Positions 26,110 to 35,679 of a DNA stretch of 64,000 nt are shown here, piece by piece (positions within the stretch are counted from its first letter, which is position 1; each line of letters opens with the position of its first letter). A model generated the notes under the pieces. The model was not told the DNA's origin and searched no databases. It worked only from the letters and a program-made list of their open reading frames with translations. The position numbers were made by a program, and so were the translations under genes. The DNA is from Bacteroidales bacterium. GTDB taxonomy: Bacteria > Bacteroidota > Bacteroidia > Bacteroidales > UBA932. The DNA is taken from contig JAFRXI010000008.1 of NCBI GenBank assembly GCA_017437755.1, positions 1 through 64,000 of the forward strand. Reading direction: 5' to 3'.

Positions 26110-26154
26110 GATTATGAATGGTTTAAATCAAATTAGCGTGAACCGGGGACCAAG

Positions 26155-26979
26155 TTAGTGATTTTCGGCGATATTTCCGATAACTTTCCGCATTGCTTCG
26201 GCGTCGGGGTCGAGCCCGGTGAAGATGCCGTAGCCGGCTACCGCCTGAAGCAGCAGCCACCTTAGTCCGCTGATGTACCTGCATCCACCTTTATGGAGCG
26301 TTTCAAGCAGTTCCCCGGAGAACGACGGGGTTTTGTAGTTTGCCTCCAGCAGCACCTTGGGACCCCTGCCGGTCGGTGCGAAAACATCCTCCCGCAGCTC
26401 CCGGAGGCCGTCCATCGCGGAGGGCACCGTGTAGATGACGAGGTCGCTGTCTCGGAGCCTCCCGCCCAGGTCCTGCACAGGGGCCACCTCGAGGCCGTAT
26501 TCCGGCAGGGCTTCAGCCAGGGCGCGGGCCCTTCCGGCCGAGCGGTTCATGACCGTGGTCTTGAACCCCGACTGCGCCGCCGCAGCCGCCGCAGCCCTTC
26601 CGGCGCCTCCGCATCCAACGATCAATGCTCTTGGAGTATCTGTGTATGAATTGCTTACGGTTTCAGCTATGATCATCTTTATGCCCAGGAAATCAGTATT
26701 GTGGGCTTCAGTTCCCAATGGGGTCTTGACAATGAGGTTGGCAGCTCCCACAGCCTTTGCCGATGGGGTGATGACCCCGGCCTTGCGGAAGGCATCCTCC
26801 TTGAACGGAGCGGTGACGTTGATTCCGTGATATCCTTCAAGGAACCGCTCCCAGGCCTTGTCAAAGCCGGGTTCCTCAATGAGGTCGTAGGCGAACCGGC
26901 CCCCGTAAGCGGCTCCGAACAGCAGAGGGCTCAGGGACCCCTTAACCGGGTTGCCGATTATTCCAAACCGTTTTTCCAT
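26155..26979 (-). CDS. aroE: Shikimate dehydrogenase
   Basis: 274 residues. It reduces 3-dehydroshikimate to shikimate with NADPH in the aromatic amino-acid pathway. The N-terminal substrate domain shows GNPVKGSLSPLLF and GINVTAPFKEDAF (catalytic Lys), followed by a Rossmann nucleotide loop VGCGGAGRAAAAAA and the C-terminal GLRWLLLQAVAGYGIFTG (Gln of the substrate site). The ATG at 26979 lies within the last 22 bases of the methyltransferase gene upstream. Its pathway partner aroK lies 10 kb away on the same strand. Confidence 0.95.
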   Translation of the reverse strand: MEKRFGIIGNPVKGSLSPLLFGAAYGGRFAYDLIEEPGFDKAWERFLEGYHGINVTAPFKEDAFRKAGVITPSAKAVGAANLIVKTPLGTEAHNTDFLGIKMIIAETVSNSYTDTPRALIVGCGGAGRAAAAAAAQSGFKTTVMNRSAGRARALAEALPEYGLEVAPVQDLGGRLRDSDLVIYTVPSAMDGLRELREDVFAPTGRGPKVLLEANYKTPSFSGELLETLHKGGCRYISGLRWLLLQAVAGYGIFTGLDPDAEAMRKVIGNIAENH

Positions 26980-27782
26980 AATTGCCTCTGCCTTACGGCT
27001 TCGAACAGCAGGATCGAAGCCGAAACCGATACATTGAGCGAATCCAGGCGTCCCAGCATGGGAATCATGATATGGGCGTCGGCGGCCTGCCTCCAGGTTT
27101 CCGAAAGGCCGGTGGCCTCAGTCCCGAAAACTATCGCCACCGGACCGGTCATGGGGGTGTGGTAGTAGGGGACGGAATCCTGCAGCTGGGCGGTAAGTAT
27201 GCCGATGCCCTTTTCCTTGAGCCAGGCGATCGCCCGGGCGGAAGTGCACGCCACAGTGGGAACGGTGAAAATGCCCCCCGTGGACGAACGGATCAGGTTG
27301 GGGTTGTAAAGGTCGGTGAGCGGGTCGCATACTATTACCGCATCGGCCCCTGCGGCGTCGGCGCTTCGGAGCACGGCCCCGAGGTTGCCGGGCTTCTCAA
27401 CCGACTCAAGTACCACCAGAAGGGGTGATGCGGAAAGCTGCAAGTCCTTCAGTTCCAGGTTTTTCTGCCTAAAGACGGCGATTACTCCCTCGGTCCCTTC
27501 CCTGTATGCCGCCTTGGCGTACACGGCTGGGGAGACCTCGTAACAACGGCATTGGGGATTGGCCGCGGTTACGGCGTCCAGCACCCCGGAGGCCTCTTCG
27601 GGAAGGATTATCTCCCTGCAAAGGTACACCTCTTCCGGAATGAAGCCGGCCTCGGCGCAACGGACGGTCTCCCTCCGCCCCTCTACGGTAAAAAGCCCCT
27701 TCCCGCGCCTGTCACGGGATTTTTCCCGAAGCGTAAGGAGGGACTTTACCTTTGGGTTCTGCACCGAGGTGATGACGTCCAT
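26958..27782 (-). CDS. TrmH/SpoU-family RNA methyltransferase
   Basis: 274 residues from the ATG at 27782; a longer frame starts with a non-ATG codon and non-homologous residues. An N-terminal RNA-binding substrate domain (SVQNPKVKSLLTLREKSRDR) precedes a SPOUT trefoil-knot domain with motifs VLESVEKPGNLGAVLRSADA, VFGTEATGLSETW and LDSLNVSVSASILLFEAVR, the SAM-binding knot. It should 2'-O-methylate a ribose in rRNA or tRNA. The target nucleotide is not determinable here. It overlaps aroE by 22 bases. Confidence 0.92.
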   Translation of the reverse strand: MDVITSVQNPKVKSLLTLREKSRDRRGKGLFTVEGRRETVRCAEAGFIPEEVYLCREIILPEEASGVLDAVTAANPQCRCYEVSPAVYAKAAYREGTEGVIAVFRQKNLELKDLQLSASPLLVVLESVEKPGNLGAVLRSADAAGADAVIVCDPLTDLYNPNLIRSSTGGIFTVPTVACTSARAIAWLKEKGIGILTAQLQDSVPYYHTPMTGPVAIVFGTEATGLSETWRQAADAHIMIPMLGRLDSLNVSVSASILLFEAVRQRQLWKNGLE

Positions 27783-27792
27783 ACCGGGGACC

Positions 27793-28002
27793 CTACTGCT
27801 CTTCGGGGATATCGACAACCTCCTCTGCAGCCGGGGCTACCGCCCAGACTATGATGTAGGCCCAGAAGCCGAAGCTTCCGCAGATCAATGCGATAAGGAA
27901 GAGGATGCGGACCACCGCGACATCCACCACCAGGTAGTTTGCGATGCCGGCGCAGACACCGGCGATCTTCTTGTTCTTCTTGTCCAGGTAGAGCTTTTTC
28001 AT
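27793..28002 (-). CDS. PspC-domain small membrane protein
   Basis: 69 residues, the typical length of a stand-alone PspC domain. A basic start (MKKLYLDKKNKKIAGVCAG) is followed by AGIANYLVVDVAVVRILFL and a second hydrophobic stretch to AYIIVWAVAP, then a short acidic tail. PspC-domain proteins relate to envelope-stress responses, but no PspA or PspB gene is nearby. It is inside the recJ-lysS housekeeping run, with a 4-base gap after lysS. Confidence 0.92.
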   Translation of the reverse strand: MKKLYLDKKNKKIAGVCAGIANYLVVDVAVVRILFLIALICGSFGFWAYIIVWAVAPAAEEVVDIPEEQ

Positions 28003-28006
28003 GATA

Positions 28007-29524
28007 TCAGAATTTTTCCGGTCTCATCATGGGGAAAAAGAGTACGTCCTGTATGGCTTCCGCCCCCGTCATGAACATGGTGAGGCGGTCTATGCCGATG
28101 CCGATTCCCGAAGTCGGCGGCATGCCGTATTCAAGGGCGCGGACAAAGTCGTAGTCGATGTACATGGCCTCGTCGTCGCCCTTTGACTTGAGTGCAGCCT
28201 GCTCCTCAAAGCGGTGGAGCTGGTCAATGGGGTCGTTGAGTTCGGAATAGGCGTTTGCGAGTTCCTTGCCGGAGACGAACAGTTCGAACCTTTCGGTAAG
28301 GGTGTCGTCGTAGCGGCAGCGCTTTGTGAGGGGGGACATCGCAACCGGATAGTCCGTGATGAAGGTGGGCTGCACCAGGTTGTGCTCCACATATTCCCCG
28401 AAGATGGCGTCGATGAGCTTTCCCTCTCCCATGGTGGGGTCGATCTCCACGTTCAGCCTGCGGCAGGTGGCGCGGAGGCCGTCTTCGTCCATCCCCGCAA
28501 GGTCCACCCCGGCATATTCCTTTATGGCGTCGAGGATCCTTAGCCGGCGGAACGGGGCCTTGAACGACACCCGGTTGCCTCCGACGGTGATTTCCGTAGT
28601 CCCGTTCACCGCGGTGCAGACCTTCTCCAGCATCTTCTCCGTGAATTCCATCATCCAGACGTAGTCCTTGTATGCGATGTACATCTCCACGCAGGTGAAC
28701 TCCGGGTTGTGGGTCTTGTCCATGCCCTCGTTCCGGAAGTTCTTGGCAAATTCGTACACCCCGTCGAACCCGCCCACGATCAGCCTCTTGAGGTACAGTT
28801 CGTTGGCGATCCTCATGTACATGTCAACGTCCAGGGCGTTGTGGTGGGTGATGAACGGGCGGGCCGTTGCGCCGCCGGGAATTGCCTGGAGCACAGGCGT
28901 TTCCACCTCAAGGCATCCGGCCGCGTTGAACTCGGCCCTCATGGTCTCTATTATCCTGGCCCTCTTGACGAACACATCCTTGACCTGAGGGTTCACCACC
29001 AGGTCCACGTACCTCTGGCGGTAGCGGAGCTCGGGATCGGAAAAGCCGTCGTGGACTGTTCCGTCGGCGTCGGTCTTCACTATCGGAAGCACCCTCAGGG
29101 ACTTGCCGAGTACGGTCAGTTCCTTTGCATGGACCGACAGCTGTCCGGTCTGGGTGAAGAAGGCAAAGCCCTTGATTCCCACAAAGTCGCCGATGTCGAG
29201 GAGTTTCTTGAAGACGGTGTTGTACATGGTCTTGTCCTCGCCGGGGCAGATCTCGTCCCTCTTGACGTAGACCTGGATCCTGCCCGTGGAATCCTGGAGT
29301 TCCATGAACGACGCCGCGCCCATTATCCGTCGCGACATGATCCTTCCGGCTATGCACACGTCCTGGAGGTTGCCGACGGCCGGGTCGTATTCGGCCTCGA
29401 TGCTCTTTGCCGAGGCGTTCACCGGGTACAGCGGCGCCGGATAGGGGTTGATTCCAAGTTCACGAAGTTTCTGCAGGGATTCCCTCCTTCCGAGTTCCTG
29501 TTCGTTCAGATCGTTATATGCCAT
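28007..29524 (-). CDS. lysS: Lysine--tRNA ligase (class II)
   Basis: 505 residues. An N-terminal OB-fold anticodon-binding domain ([20 protein letters not shown]) precedes a class II catalytic core with motif 1 ([25 protein letters not shown]), motif 2 ([20 protein letters not shown]) and motif 3 ([19 protein letters not shown]). It charges tRNA-Lys with lysine. It lies 4 bases after recJ and is co-transcribed with it. Confidence 0.97.
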   Translation of the reverse strand: MAYNDLNEQELGRRESLQKLRELGINPYPAPLYPVNASAKSIEAEYDPAVGNLQDVCIAGRIMSRRIMGAASFMELQDSTGRIQVYVKRDEICPGEDKTMYNTVFKKLLDIGDFVGIKGFAFFTQTGQLSVHAKELTVLGKSLRVLPIVKTDADGTVHDGFSDPELRYRQRYVDLVVNPQVKDVFVKRARIIETMRAEFNAAGCLEVETPVLQAIPGGATARPFITHHNALDVDMYMRIANELYLKRLIVGGFDGVYEFAKNFRNEGMDKTHNPEFTCVEMYIAYKDYVWMMEFTEKMLEKVCTAVNGTTEITVGGNRVSFKAPFRRLRILDAIKEYAGVDLAGMDEDGLRATCRRLNVEIDPTMGEGKLIDAIFGEYVEHNLVQPTFITDYPVAMSPLTKRCRYDDTLTERFELFVSGKELANAYSELNDPIDQLHRFEEQAALKSKGDDEAMYIDYDFVRALEYGMPPTSGIGIGIDRLTMFMTGAEAIQDVLFFPMMRPEKF

Positions 29525-29528
29525 AAAA

Positions 29529-31262
29529 TCAGATAATTTCGTTTCTTTCTTTCATATCCTTGAGGCGGAGCTGGACGGTTGAACTGCCGCGATAGAAATT
29601 CTCCACCACCGAGTAGCAGATATCCACCGGGTTGCCTGCCTTGATGTATTCGTAGAATTCGGCCTTGTTGAAGGCGATTGCGGCAATCTGGTGGTATGGC
29701 TGGGATTCCTGCATGAGGTCCAGCTTCAGGTGCACTCCGCCTGCCCCCACCTTGCGGCCGTTCCCGGCGTCGTAGACGTTCTCGGTCATGAAAACCGGAT
29801 TGGAGTTGCCGGGGCCGAAGGGCTGGAACTGCTTGAGTATCCTCAGGAATTTGGGCGATATCTGGGAGAAGTCCAGCCTCGAATCCAGTTCTATTACGGG
29901 GACAAGCATCTCCGGGGTGATCTTCCCGTCTATGAAAGAGTCCATACGGCGGCAGAATTCGTCCAGGTTCTCTTCCTTGAGGGTAAGGCCGGCAGCATAT
30001 ACGTGTCCGCCGAAGTTCTCCAGCAGTTCGGACGCGCTTTCTATGGCCTGGTAGAGGTCGAATCCCTGGATGCTCCTGGCCGAGCCGGTGATGAATCCGT
30101 TGGACTTGGTGAGCACGATTGCCGGCTTGTAGAACGCTTCCACCAGCCTCGAGGCCACGATTCCCACCACTCCCTTGTTCCAGGTGGGGTTGTAGACGAT
30201 GGTTATGTTGCCGCTTGCCTTGGCCTTTCCGGAAGATACCATTCCCAGGGCCTCCTGGGTGATTTCCTTGTCTATGCTCTTGCGGTCGTTGTTGTTTTCG
30301 TTGATCTTCTCGCCGATCCTGACGGCCACGCTGTCGTCGTCGGCGGTGAGCAGTTCCACCGCCAGCCGTCCGGTTTCCATCCTTCCCGCCGCGTTGATGC
30401 GCGGACCTATCTTGAAGACGATGTCGTCTATGGTGATGTGACCCGGTTCCAGTTTGGCCAGGTCTATCATGGCGAGGAGCCCTTTCCTCGGGTCCTCGTT
30501 CAGCCTCTTGAGCCCGTAATGGGCGAGTATGCGGTTCTCTCCCACCATGGTCACCAGGTCCGACGATATGCTCACCACAAGCAGGTCCAGCAGCGGTTCC
30601 AGGCTCTCGAAAGGAATCCCGTACTTCTGGGAATAGGCCTGCACCAGTTTGAATCCCACCCCGCAGCCGCACAGGTCGTCAAAGGGATAGTGGCAGTCCT
30701 CCCGCTTGGGATCCAGGACCGCAATCGCCTCGGGCAGGGATTCTTCCGGAAGGTGATGGTCGCAGATGATCACGTCTATGCCCTTGCTGGCGGCGTATGC
30801 GACCTTGTCGATGGCCTTGATGCCGCAGTCCAGGGTTATGATGAGCCCGGTGCCGTTGTCCGAGGCCCAGTCTATTCCCTTGAAGGACACGCCGTAACCC
30901 TCGTCGTACCGGTCCGGGATGTAGAAGTCGACCTGCGGGGTGAAGCGGCGGATGAACGAGTACATAAGCGCCACGGCGGTTGTGCCGTCAACGTCGTAAT
31001 CGCCGTAGACGAGGATTTTCTCCCTCGAGGCGATGGCCTCATGCAGCCTTTCCACCGCCTTGTCCATGTCCTTCATCAGGAAGGGGTCGTGCAGGTCCTC
31101 GAGGCGGGGGCGGAAGAAGGAACGGGCCTGGTCAAAGGTCTCCACGCCGCGTTTCACCAAAAGCTCGGCCAGGACCCGGTCTATTCCGAGTTCCGCGCCA
31201 AGGCGGCTGACCTTCTCCGGGTCCGCCGGCTCCTTCAGTATCCATTTCCTTTCCACAGCCAT
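29529..31262 (-). CDS. recJ: Single-stranded-DNA-specific exonuclease RecJ
   Basis: 577 residues from the ATG at 31262 (MAVERKW); the frame upstream starts with TTG and is not used. It has the DHH phosphoesterase motifs [13 protein letters not shown] and ICDHHLPEE, the region [13 protein letters not shown] and the DHHA1 motif [21 protein letters not shown] 5'-3' exonuclease in recombination and repair, needing Mn or Mg. The promoter at 31269-31298 ends 6 bases before the ATG, so the mRNA may be nearly leaderless. It is the first gene of the long minus-strand run. Confidence 0.95.
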   Translation of the reverse strand: MAVERKWILKEPADPEKVSRLGAELGIDRVLAELLVKRGVETFDQARSFFRPRLEDLHDPFLMKDMDKAVERLHEAIASREKILVYGDYDVDGTTAVALMYSFIRRFTPQVDFYIPDRYDEGYGVSFKGIDWASDNGTGLIITLDCGIKAIDKVAYAASKGIDVIICDHHLPEESLPEAIAVLDPKREDCHYPFDDLCGCGVGFKLVQAYSQKYGIPFESLEPLLDLLVVSISSDLVTMVGENRILAHYGLKRLNEDPRKGLLAMIDLAKLEPGHITIDDIVFKIGPRINAAGRMETGRLAVELLTADDDSVAVRIGEKINENNNDRKSIDKEITQEALGMVSSGKAKASGNITIVYNPTWNKGVVGIVASRLVEAFYKPAIVLTKSNGFITGSARSIQGFDLYQAIESASELLENFGGHVYAAGLTLKEENLDEFCRRMDSFIDGKITPEMLVPVIELDSRLDFSQISPKFLRILKQFQPFGPGNSNPVFMTENVYDAGNGRKVGAGGVHLKLDLMQESQPYHQIAAIAFNKAEFYEYIKAGNPVDICYSVVENFYRGSSTVQLRLKDMKERNEII

Positions 31263-31268
31263 ATCACG

Positions 31269-31298
31269 CAAATATAACCCAAATTGTTGGCTTTTCAA
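31269..31298 (-). promoter_or_regulatory. recJ: Promoter of recJ, abutting the start codon
   Basis: TTG (31298-31296), a 19-base spacer and TATATTTG (31276-31269) on the minus strand, a full match to the Bacteroidetes consensus. Only 6 bases separate it from the recJ ATG. The likely transcription start is therefore at or within a few bases of the A of ATG. Confidence 0.72.
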
Positions 31299-31310
31299 AA
31301 TGTTGGGCTT

Positions 31311-33986
31311 TTATCTGAAGGTGTGCGAATATGACAGCACGATTGCACGGCCTAAATATGCCGTGTATGAATTTGTAACCATTCTGTCCGCAACGTTCCT
31401 GGAAAGTGGATGCCGGTTGTTCAGGAGGTCTTCTCCGGACAACAGTATTTTCGAGCTCAGCTCCTTTCCAAAACTGTATTGGATACTGAAATTCAATAAA
31501 TGGTTGATAAAAGGAATGGCCGCAAGACCCCTGACTGACCGGTCTGAATGGAGGCTATAATAAGAAGAAATCCTCCAGTGCCTGACAGGATCCACATGTG
31601 CAGTTACCTTCAGGTTGTTGCTTAGTTGTCCCATTATGAGTTCCATGTCCCGGTAGTTGGAGGTATACGAGCACTCTCCATTGACTACCAGTCTTCCCCA
31701 GGTGCCGAATGATGCATTGGCGCTTAATTGGAAACCGTAACTGGCAGAAGTGTGGCTCTGAATGATTCCGTTGGTCATCATGGGGCTACCGCTGAATCTT
31801 GCAGTGACGGCGGGGGCAAGATACAAGTCGAGGAAACTCATTTTAATTCCGGCGCTGATACTTGCCTCGGAACTCCAGGCGCCGTTCATGTTTACAGGGC
31901 GGCTCAATCTGGAACCGGCCACAGCGGTATAGCCGAAATCTTCCAGCAGGGTATCCCCGGTGAAGTAATTCACGGCTGTCCCTACGTAGTTTTGCACCAA
32001 TGAACCGGAAAGGTCTATTTTCAAGGAAGTCCTTGATTTTGGAAGAGTTACGGCAGCAGAGAAGCCGGCAGCCGCCTTGTTTGAATTCTTAAGTTCCGGA
32101 TTTCCGGCTACAAGGTACAGGGGAGAGAGTGTCTGTAAGCGCTTTTCCAGTTGGATCAGTGACGGCTGAACCGGTTTCAGGGCAGCGTTGAATGACAGGC
32201 TGAATGGCTTATTTACGTAGTACAGTCTCAAATCAGGGGAGAACCCCGGTGCGGAATAAACCACATCCTGCATGAGGGGTGCCTGGTTGGATCTTTTGTC
32301 ATAAAAATACAGTCCTTTGACGGTCGCAGTCAAGTTGAATTTGTCGGATGGGAGGAACTGGAATTCGGAAGATATATGGCTGATGGAGTGCAAATCAATG
32401 GCACTGACGGAGTTATCCCAGTCATCCATTGAGAGAAGCTTGTCAAACCAAATATCTTTCATGTCTTGTATGCTGAATTCCTCTCCGGCCGAAAAGATAA
32501 TTCGGAACTGCTTGTTCAGCGGGATGGAAAAGCCTGCTACGGCCGTCGTAATGTCAGAGATTCCCCTTTCGCTCAGGGTTCTCCATTGCCCGGAAGAGGT
32601 AGTTTGGGTTGTGTCAATGGAGTAGCCGCTGCCTTTGGAGAATGATGCTTTATTTGACAGGTACACGGTCAGGCTGTTATTCTTGAATGGGCGTTTGAAC
32701 TGCAAATCAACTCCGGCTTCAGCGCTGCCTTCTTTATTCAGGCGGCTTATGGCTGTACGTTTTACGTCTCCCGCAGACAGCATTGTCATGCTTTCTATAT
32801 CTGATGTGGTGCGGTTGAACCGGATGTCGGCATGAGGAATCACTTTTATAAAAAGATCACCCGACTTTTTCTCAACAGCACCATGGTATTTTGCGAATAC
32901 TCCTCCATCCCTGTTAACCGATTCATTTGATTCTTTCCGGAGAGAGCCGTCGGTCATGGCTGCGTTGAATGACGATTCCCGTTGTGAAGATGAATATCCA
33001 ACCTGTGCTTCATGCGTAATCCTGTCCTTGAAAGGCCGCCCCCTGTCGTACTTGATGGAAGTGGCTATTTTTGTGTTAGGAGTGGATCCTCCGGGCACCC
33101 CTACGTTCTTGCCTGCCGATGCACCGGCATCGATTCTGGGTGCATTCCGGCCGTAACTCTTAACATCCAGTGACGCATATCCGCCACCTGCAAAGGGTTT
33201 TTCCTTCTGCTTCTGGGGATAAATCCTAGGAGCGACCGTAATATTTATATCCCTCAATCTGTCAATTGGCCGTTTGGTGGTGACATCCATGACTTTCTCC
33301 TTGTCGGTCCATACAGTATCGGCCTGGTCTATCCTCTCCCTGTTGTATTCTGAATAAAACTTGATGTTCTTGACATCCTTTGCCTTAAGGAGGGTCAGTG
33401 CCGACGCTATGTGTGAGCCAAAGAACAGATCTCCGTTCAGGTGGACTTTCTTTACTTCCTCTCCGTCAATCTTTATGGAATTGCCGCTGACTTGGACGCC
33501 CGGCATTTTTTCAAGCAGTGTCCTGATGCCGTCATCCTCCATATATTTGAGCGATGTGGTATTGTAAATGGTTGTGTCTCCTTTGATTACAATTGCAACC
33601 TCCTTTGCCGTGATTATGACTTCCGGAAGATCTTCAGGGTTCTGGTGCATCTGGATGGTAAGGGGTTCCCTGAAATTACTTTTGAAAACATTTCCCCGCA
33701 TTGGAAAGTATCCAAGCAGGGAAACTTCATAGGAAAAATTCTTATCAGTGTGTCTTGATACGGGAAAAAATGCTTCTCCATCGTCATTTGCAGCAGTCAT
33801 CAGGGTATCCTTGCCGTTGAAAGCCACTGAAACAATAGCTCCAGGGAGCCGGTCCCCAGTGTCCTGGTCTGTCACAATCACGCACAACCGGTTCCTGTCC
33901 TGATGTTTTGCTCCGTCCCGAGCCAGCGCAGACCATCCGGTTATGGACAACAGAAAAAGGATAATAACAGACTCGGCGCACCTCAT
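31311..33986 (-). CDS. Outer-membrane beta-barrel protein with carboxypeptidase-regulatory and plug-like domains
   Basis: 891 residues from the ATG at 33986, which overlaps the stop of the upstream gene (ATGA). The signal peptide ends near WSALA. A carboxypeptidase-regulatory-like domain (about 33-115, VTDQDTGDRLPGAIVSVAF) precedes a plug-like segment (EVIITAKEVAIVIKGDT, LLEKMPGVQVSG, IDGEEVKKVHLNGD) and a long beta-barrel ending in IVLSYSHTFR. This is the TonB-receptor-like outer membrane beta-barrel family of Bacteroidetes and lacks the SusC plug signatures. DNA is visibly less GC-rich than the flanking core genes. The cargo is unknown. It is partnered with the lipoprotein gene upstream. 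Confidence 0.82.
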   Translation of the reverse strand: MRCAESVIILFLLSITGWSALARDGAKHQDRNRLCVIVTDQDTGDRLPGAIVSVAFNGKDTLMTAANDDGEAFFPVSRHTDKNFSYEVSLLGYFPMRGNVFKSNFREPLTIQMHQNPEDLPEVIITAKEVAIVIKGDTTIYNTTSLKYMEDDGIRTLLEKMPGVQVSGNSIKIDGEEVKKVHLNGDLFFGSHIASALTLLKAKDVKNIKFYSEYNRERIDQADTVWTDKEKVMDVTTKRPIDRLRDINITVAPRIYPQKQKEKPFAGGGYASLDVKSYGRNAPRIDAGASAGKNVGVPGGSTPNTKIATSIKYDRGRPFKDRITHEAQVGYSSSQRESSFNAAMTDGSLRKESNESVNRDGGVFAKYHGAVEKKSGDLFIKVIPHADIRFNRTTSDIESMTMLSAGDVKRTAISRLNKEGSAEAGVDLQFKRPFKNNSLTVYLSNKASFSKGSGYSIDTTQTTSSGQWRTLSERGISDITTAVAGFSIPLNKQFRIIFSAGEEFSIQDMKDIWFDKLLSMDDWDNSVSAIDLHSISHISSEFQFLPSDKFNLTATVKGLYFYDKRSNQAPLMQDVVYSAPGFSPDLRLYYVNKPFSLSFNAALKPVQPSLIQLEKRLQTLSPLYLVAGNPELKNSNKAAAGFSAAVTLPKSRTSLKIDLSGSLVQNYVGTAVNYFTGDTLLEDFGYTAVAGSRLSRPVNMNGAWSSEASISAGIKMSFLDLYLAPAVTARFSGSPMMTNGIIQSHTSASYGFQLSANASFGTWGRLVVNGECSYTSNYRDMELIMGQLSNNLKVTAHVDPVRHWRISSYYSLHSDRSVRGLAAIPFINHLLNFSIQYSFGKELSSKILLSGEDLLNNRHPLSRNVADRMVTNSYTAYLGRAIVLSYSHTFR

Positions 33987-34486
33987 GGATACAATGACGC
34001 TACTCCCCAATAATCAACATTTGTAAATCCGTTACTCATGTCCAGACCTAATCTGAAATATACAGATAATCCGGATCCTGCTGAACCATTGAAAACGGCG
34101 CCTATACGTACTTGATCTGATTCTATATCATATAGATCGAACGACGATTCTTGCAACTCCCACCCTGTATTTGTACTCATAAATACAGCAGTGAAAGGGA
34201 AAGAGACGACCCAGTCTACTTGAAAACTACATGAGAGGTAAACAGTGCCGTATTCCTCTGTGAAGCTGATTTCAGCTTCGGAAATCTCTCCATGGTTCGG
34301 AAATCGCATCAGCTTCTGTGTCATTGTATTTTTAGTAGATGAATCTATTGCTGAAGAGGTATTATCCTCAATAAGCAAATCAGATTCGTCTAATTCCTGA
34401 ACAAATACATCATAGAATAATGAATCTGCTTTTGAACATGAAATAAGTGAGGTAACTACGAGAAGGACAAAGAGTAATTGCTTCAT
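33983..34486 (-). CDS. Small lipoprotein of unknown function
   Basis: 167 residues with signal MKQLLFVLLVVTSLISC (Cys17). An acidic Ser/Thr-rich linker (residues about 20-60) precedes a beta-rich domain containing YLSCSFQVDWVVSFPF and ending near DYWGVASLYP. No family is recognised. Its stop overlaps the start of the outer-membrane barrel gene by 4 bases, so the two are translated together and may form a barrel-lipoprotein pair. A+T-rich codon use suggests transfer. A promoter lies at 34530-34558. Confidence 0.7.
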   Translation of the reverse strand: MKQLLFVLLVVTSLISCSKADSLFYDVFVQELDESDLLIEDNTSSAIDSSTKNTMTQKLMRFPNHGEISEAEISFTEEYGTVYLSCSFQVDWVVSFPFTAVFMSTNTGWELQESSFDLYDIESDQVRIGAVFNGSAGSGLSVYFRLGLDMSNGFTNVDYWGVASLYP

Positions 34487-34529
34487 TTTCTTTTAGATAA
34501 TTGGATTCAGTGGACATCGTGTTTCTTGA

Positions 34530-34558
34530 CAAAAATACGAAAATTCAGAGGAAATCAA
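34530..34558 (-). promoter_or_regulatory. Promoter of the lipoprotein/barrel pair
   Basis: TTG (34558-34556), an 18-base spacer and TATTTTTG (34537-34530) on the minus strand. It lies 43 bases before the ATG at 34486. Spacing is one base shorter than in the other promoters seen here. Confidence 0.6.
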
Positions 34559-34580
34559 TACTTTCTGGACGTAAAGATTA

Positions 34581-35354
34581 CTATCTTTTTCGTTCGGGAG
34601 TTTTCTTCCACTCCTTGTACCTGCAATTCCTGATGATGAATTGCAGCTGTTCATCGGATAGAACAGGTGAAGGGAATGATGGCTTCTTCTGGATAAGGTT
34701 GATGTATAGTTGATCTACGTCATATGGAACCACATCGGCCGGAAGAGGATTTCTTCCATAATAAGTGTCGTAAGATATAAATCCTGCTCTTACTACTTTA
34801 TTTGAAGGGAATGTCACCATATACAATGCTCCTTCTTCCAAACGGCCATTGTTATAACAGCCAACCCTGAAGTGATAACACTCGGAGTCAGTAGTTTGTA
34901 GCAAAGATTTGTACTTTAATCGTGACCGGTTCAATGACATTCCTTCCCCGTGGGGCTTTTTGTTCAGCATGCAGCCAACATAAATAGCACCGGAGTGGTA
35001 GTACAGGGTATCTGTGCCCGTAGCGGTACCGTTGAAGAAATCCCCGGTTATCACATTGCCGGCAAGCGTCCAGTATCTGCCTTTCCCAAAGGCCTGTCCA
35101 TCAGACATTTCCCCTTCATAAATGCTTCCGTTAGTCTTGTAATGAATGCAATGGCCCTCAGGAATACCTTCTTCGAATTCGCCCACAATCATTCCTTTGT
35201 CCTCGGAATAAAGTGTCCCTTTGCCCGAAGGCCACTCTCCTACATACCTGTCACCTCCTTCAAAGACGACAGTGGTGTCAATGCTGGAAAGGTTTTCGGA
35301 CGTCAGAGGTGCTGTAAAGCATGAAAGAATACAAAATAAGTTTGTTATCAACAT
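34581..35354 (-). CDS. MORN-repeat lipoprotein
   Basis: 257 residues from the ATG at 35354; a GTG 8 codons upstream is less likely because this ATG directly precedes a signal-like segment MLITNLFCILSC. Several MORN-type repeats of about 20 residues follow: GGDRYVGEWPSGKGTLYSE, GMIVGEFEEGIPEGHCIHY, GSIYEGEMSDGQAFGKGRYW, GAIYVGCMLNKKPHGEGM. The C-terminal part (about 165-257) is not repeat-like. MORN repeats often bind lipid or protein, and no enzymatic motif is present. It lies in the A+T-rich block between the toxin gene and the lipoprotein gene. Confidence 0.8.
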   Translation of the reverse strand: MLITNLFCILSCFTAPLTSENLSSIDTTVVFEGGDRYVGEWPSGKGTLYSEDKGMIVGEFEEGIPEGHCIHYKTNGSIYEGEMSDGQAFGKGRYWTLAGNVITGDFFNGTATGTDTLYYHSGAIYVGCMLNKKPHGEGMSLNRSRLKYKSLLQTTDSECYHFRVGCYNNGRLEEGALYMVTFPSNKVVRAGFISYDTYYGRNPLPADVVPYDVDQLYINLIQKKPSFPSPVLSDEQLQFIIRNCRYKEWKKTPERKR

Positions 35355-35403
35355 CAGTGAAAAGTGTATGGGACACACGGGGATTCCATTGCAAATGGTA
35401 CTA

Positions 35404-35679
35404 TTATTTTTTCTGATAATGTCCCTTCATGGAAAAGATATAGACCAGCACGGTTTCGCCGTCCACGGAGTAGATGATACGGTCGGCCTTGTTAATGCGG
35501 CGTGACCATTTGCCGGTGAGGTTGTGTCTGAGCGGCTCCGGTTTTCCGATACCGGAGTACGGGTGCTCTGCGATGTCGCGCAGGATCTCCTTGATTTTCT
35601 CGACCGTCTTCTCGTCGGTCTTCTTCCACTCGTCGAAGTCTTTCCGTGCGCGGGGAAGGAAAGCAATCTTATAGCTCAT
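35404..35679 (-). CDS. yoeB: YoeB-type mRNA interferase toxin
   Basis: 91 residues, RelE/ParE fold. Family features are ARKDFDEWKKTDEKTVEKI, PYSGIGKPEPLRHNLTG, GKWSRRINKADRIIYSV and the C-terminal GHY with basic residues, where the His and Tyr correspond to the catalytic pair of YoeB. Ribosome-dependent mRNA cleavage is expected. The ATG overlaps the antitoxin gene by 11 bases, the usual antitoxin-first arrangement. No catalytic residue appears lost, so the toxin should be functional. Confidence 0.93.
   Translation of the reverse strand: MSYKIAFLPRARKDFDEWKKTDEKTVEKIKEILRDIAEHPYSGIGKPEPLRHNLTGKWSRRINKADRIIYSVDGETVLVYIFSMKGHYQKK

Noticed and set aside
29691-31277. 528-residue open frame antisense to recJ
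   Set aside because: RecJ motifs are intact on the minus strand. The plus-strand product is His/Val/Gly-rich with no recognisable domain.
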